64,000 nucleotides of DNA from Pseudolabrys sp. GTDB lineage: Bacteria > Pseudomonadota > Alphaproteobacteria > Rhizobiales > Xanthobacteraceae. The position numbers and the translations under genes are program-made. How positions within the stretch are numbered: position 1 is the first letter of the stretch; each line of letters opens with the position of its first letter. The DNA lies in the NCBI GenBank assembly GCA_029980465.1, contig JARYIJ010000001.1:124001-188000 (forward strand). Reading direction: 5' to 3'. This document shows, piece by piece, positions 63,664-64,000 of this stretch. Below the pieces are notes generated by a model, which worked only from the letters and a program-made list of their open reading frames with translations, was not told the DNA's origin and ran no database searches.

Positions 63664-64000
63664 GCCGACCAGATCGACGTCGAGGATCGGCAGCTCGAAG
63701 ATGAAGGAGCGGCGGCCCTTCTCGGTCTCGATGAAGATGACGCCGATGAATTCCTCGCCGACATAAGCCTCGAGTGAATCCTGCTTCTTCGGCCGCGCCA
63801 CCACGCGGATATCCTCGTTGTCGAACTTGCGGCGCAGCCACGCGGTGAGCATCGGCGCCGGCGCGAGATCGGTCTGCGCGCCGAGGTCGATCACCATGCG
63901 GAAGTTGTACGAAAGATCGTCGTCCTCGTCGTCGATGGTGAGGTCACCGAGATTCTGCTCGCCGATGAAGACTTCGGCCGCCGTGTCGCTGTTCGGCACC
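63661..64000 (-). CDS. DUF3126-like protein with repeated domain (partial)
   Basis: The last 112 codons visible; the 5' end may lie outside the window because no clear start is placed. Two similar segments are seen: AEVFIGEQNLGDLTIDDED with SYNFRMVI, and LEAYVGEEFIGVIFIETEK with SFIFELPIL. The second is preceded by LRRKFDNEDIRVVARPKKQD, the DUF3126 hallmark. The family is normally about 70 residues, so this looks like a tandem domain duplication. Function unknown; acidic C-terminus. Confidence 0.75.
   Translation of the reverse strand, partial: VPNSDTAAEVFIGEQNLGDLTIDDEDDDLSYNFRMVIDLGAQTDLAPAPMLTAWLRRKFDNEDIRVVARPKKQDSLEAYVGEEFIGVIFIETEKGRRSFIFELPILDVDLVG

Overview
The window is high-GC chromosomal DNA from an alphaproteobacterium of the order Hyphomicrobiales (Rhizobiales), most like the Nitrobacteraceae/Xanthobacteraceae branch (Bradyrhizobium, Rhodopseudomonas, Pseudolabrys relatives). 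The evidence is the contiguous nusG-rplKAJL-rpoBC and rpsL-rpsG-fusA-tuf-rpsJ block, the neighbourhood thrS / yidD / IscU-like / folE / hisI, the otsB-GH15-otsA operon, families such as DUF992, DUF2336, DUF3126 and PAS_5, and dispersed GC-rich palindromic repeats typical of that group. Family assignments come from reading the proteins; no searches were run.

Region 1 (1-21,240) is the translation/transcription core, almost all on the minus strand. Read in the direction of transcription it is tRNA-Trp, secE, nusG, rplK, rplA, terminator, promoter, rplJ, rplL, rpoB, rpoC, terminator, an SGNH-hydrolase-like gene, a second terminator, the str promoter, rpsL, rpsG, fusA, tuf, rpsJ, rplC, rplD, rplW and rplB (cut by the window edge). 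tRNA-Tyr and tRNA-Gly lie divergently next to rlmB. A partial copy of the rpoC 3' end lies on the far side of the SGNH gene.

Region 2 (23,100-26,920) is a small integrated element at a tRNA-Thr(TGT) locus. It carries a tyrosine recombinase, two paralogous excisionase-type helix-turn-helix proteins and a primase-polymerase with a damaged C-terminus and no helicase. The tRNA parts at its ends suggest that the resident tRNA-Thr was split at the anticodon loop and that the complete tRNA-Thr inside the left end replaces it. This is the most interesting feature of the window.

Region 3 (27,000-45,100) is mixed housekeeping DNA: a cold-shock protein, small secreted proteins, a BtuB-type receptor behind a cobalamin riboswitch, cutA/nadK with overlapping start codons, a response regulator/Hpt/DUF2336 signalling group, a MaoC hydratase with a CoA-ester lyase, hisI, folE, an IscU-like scaffold, yidD, an EamA exporter, a small cysteine-containing protein behind a long, strongly structured leader, and a VapBC toxin-antitoxin pair.

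Region 4 (45,100-64,000) holds thrS, a PilZ-PAS-PAS-GGDEF protein, the trehalose operon otsB-GH15-otsA, a nitroreductase/flavin reductase pair, a patatin phospholipase, CBS and rhomboid proteins, a PAS_5 protein, a double-PilZ protein, a LapG-like transglutaminase protease, a gamma carbonic anhydrase, a methyltransferase and a DUF3126-like gene cut by the window edge. Two ~181-bp copies of an intergenic repeat (60,737 and 63,482) end at or beside gene stop codons and differ by compensatory changes in a hairpin.
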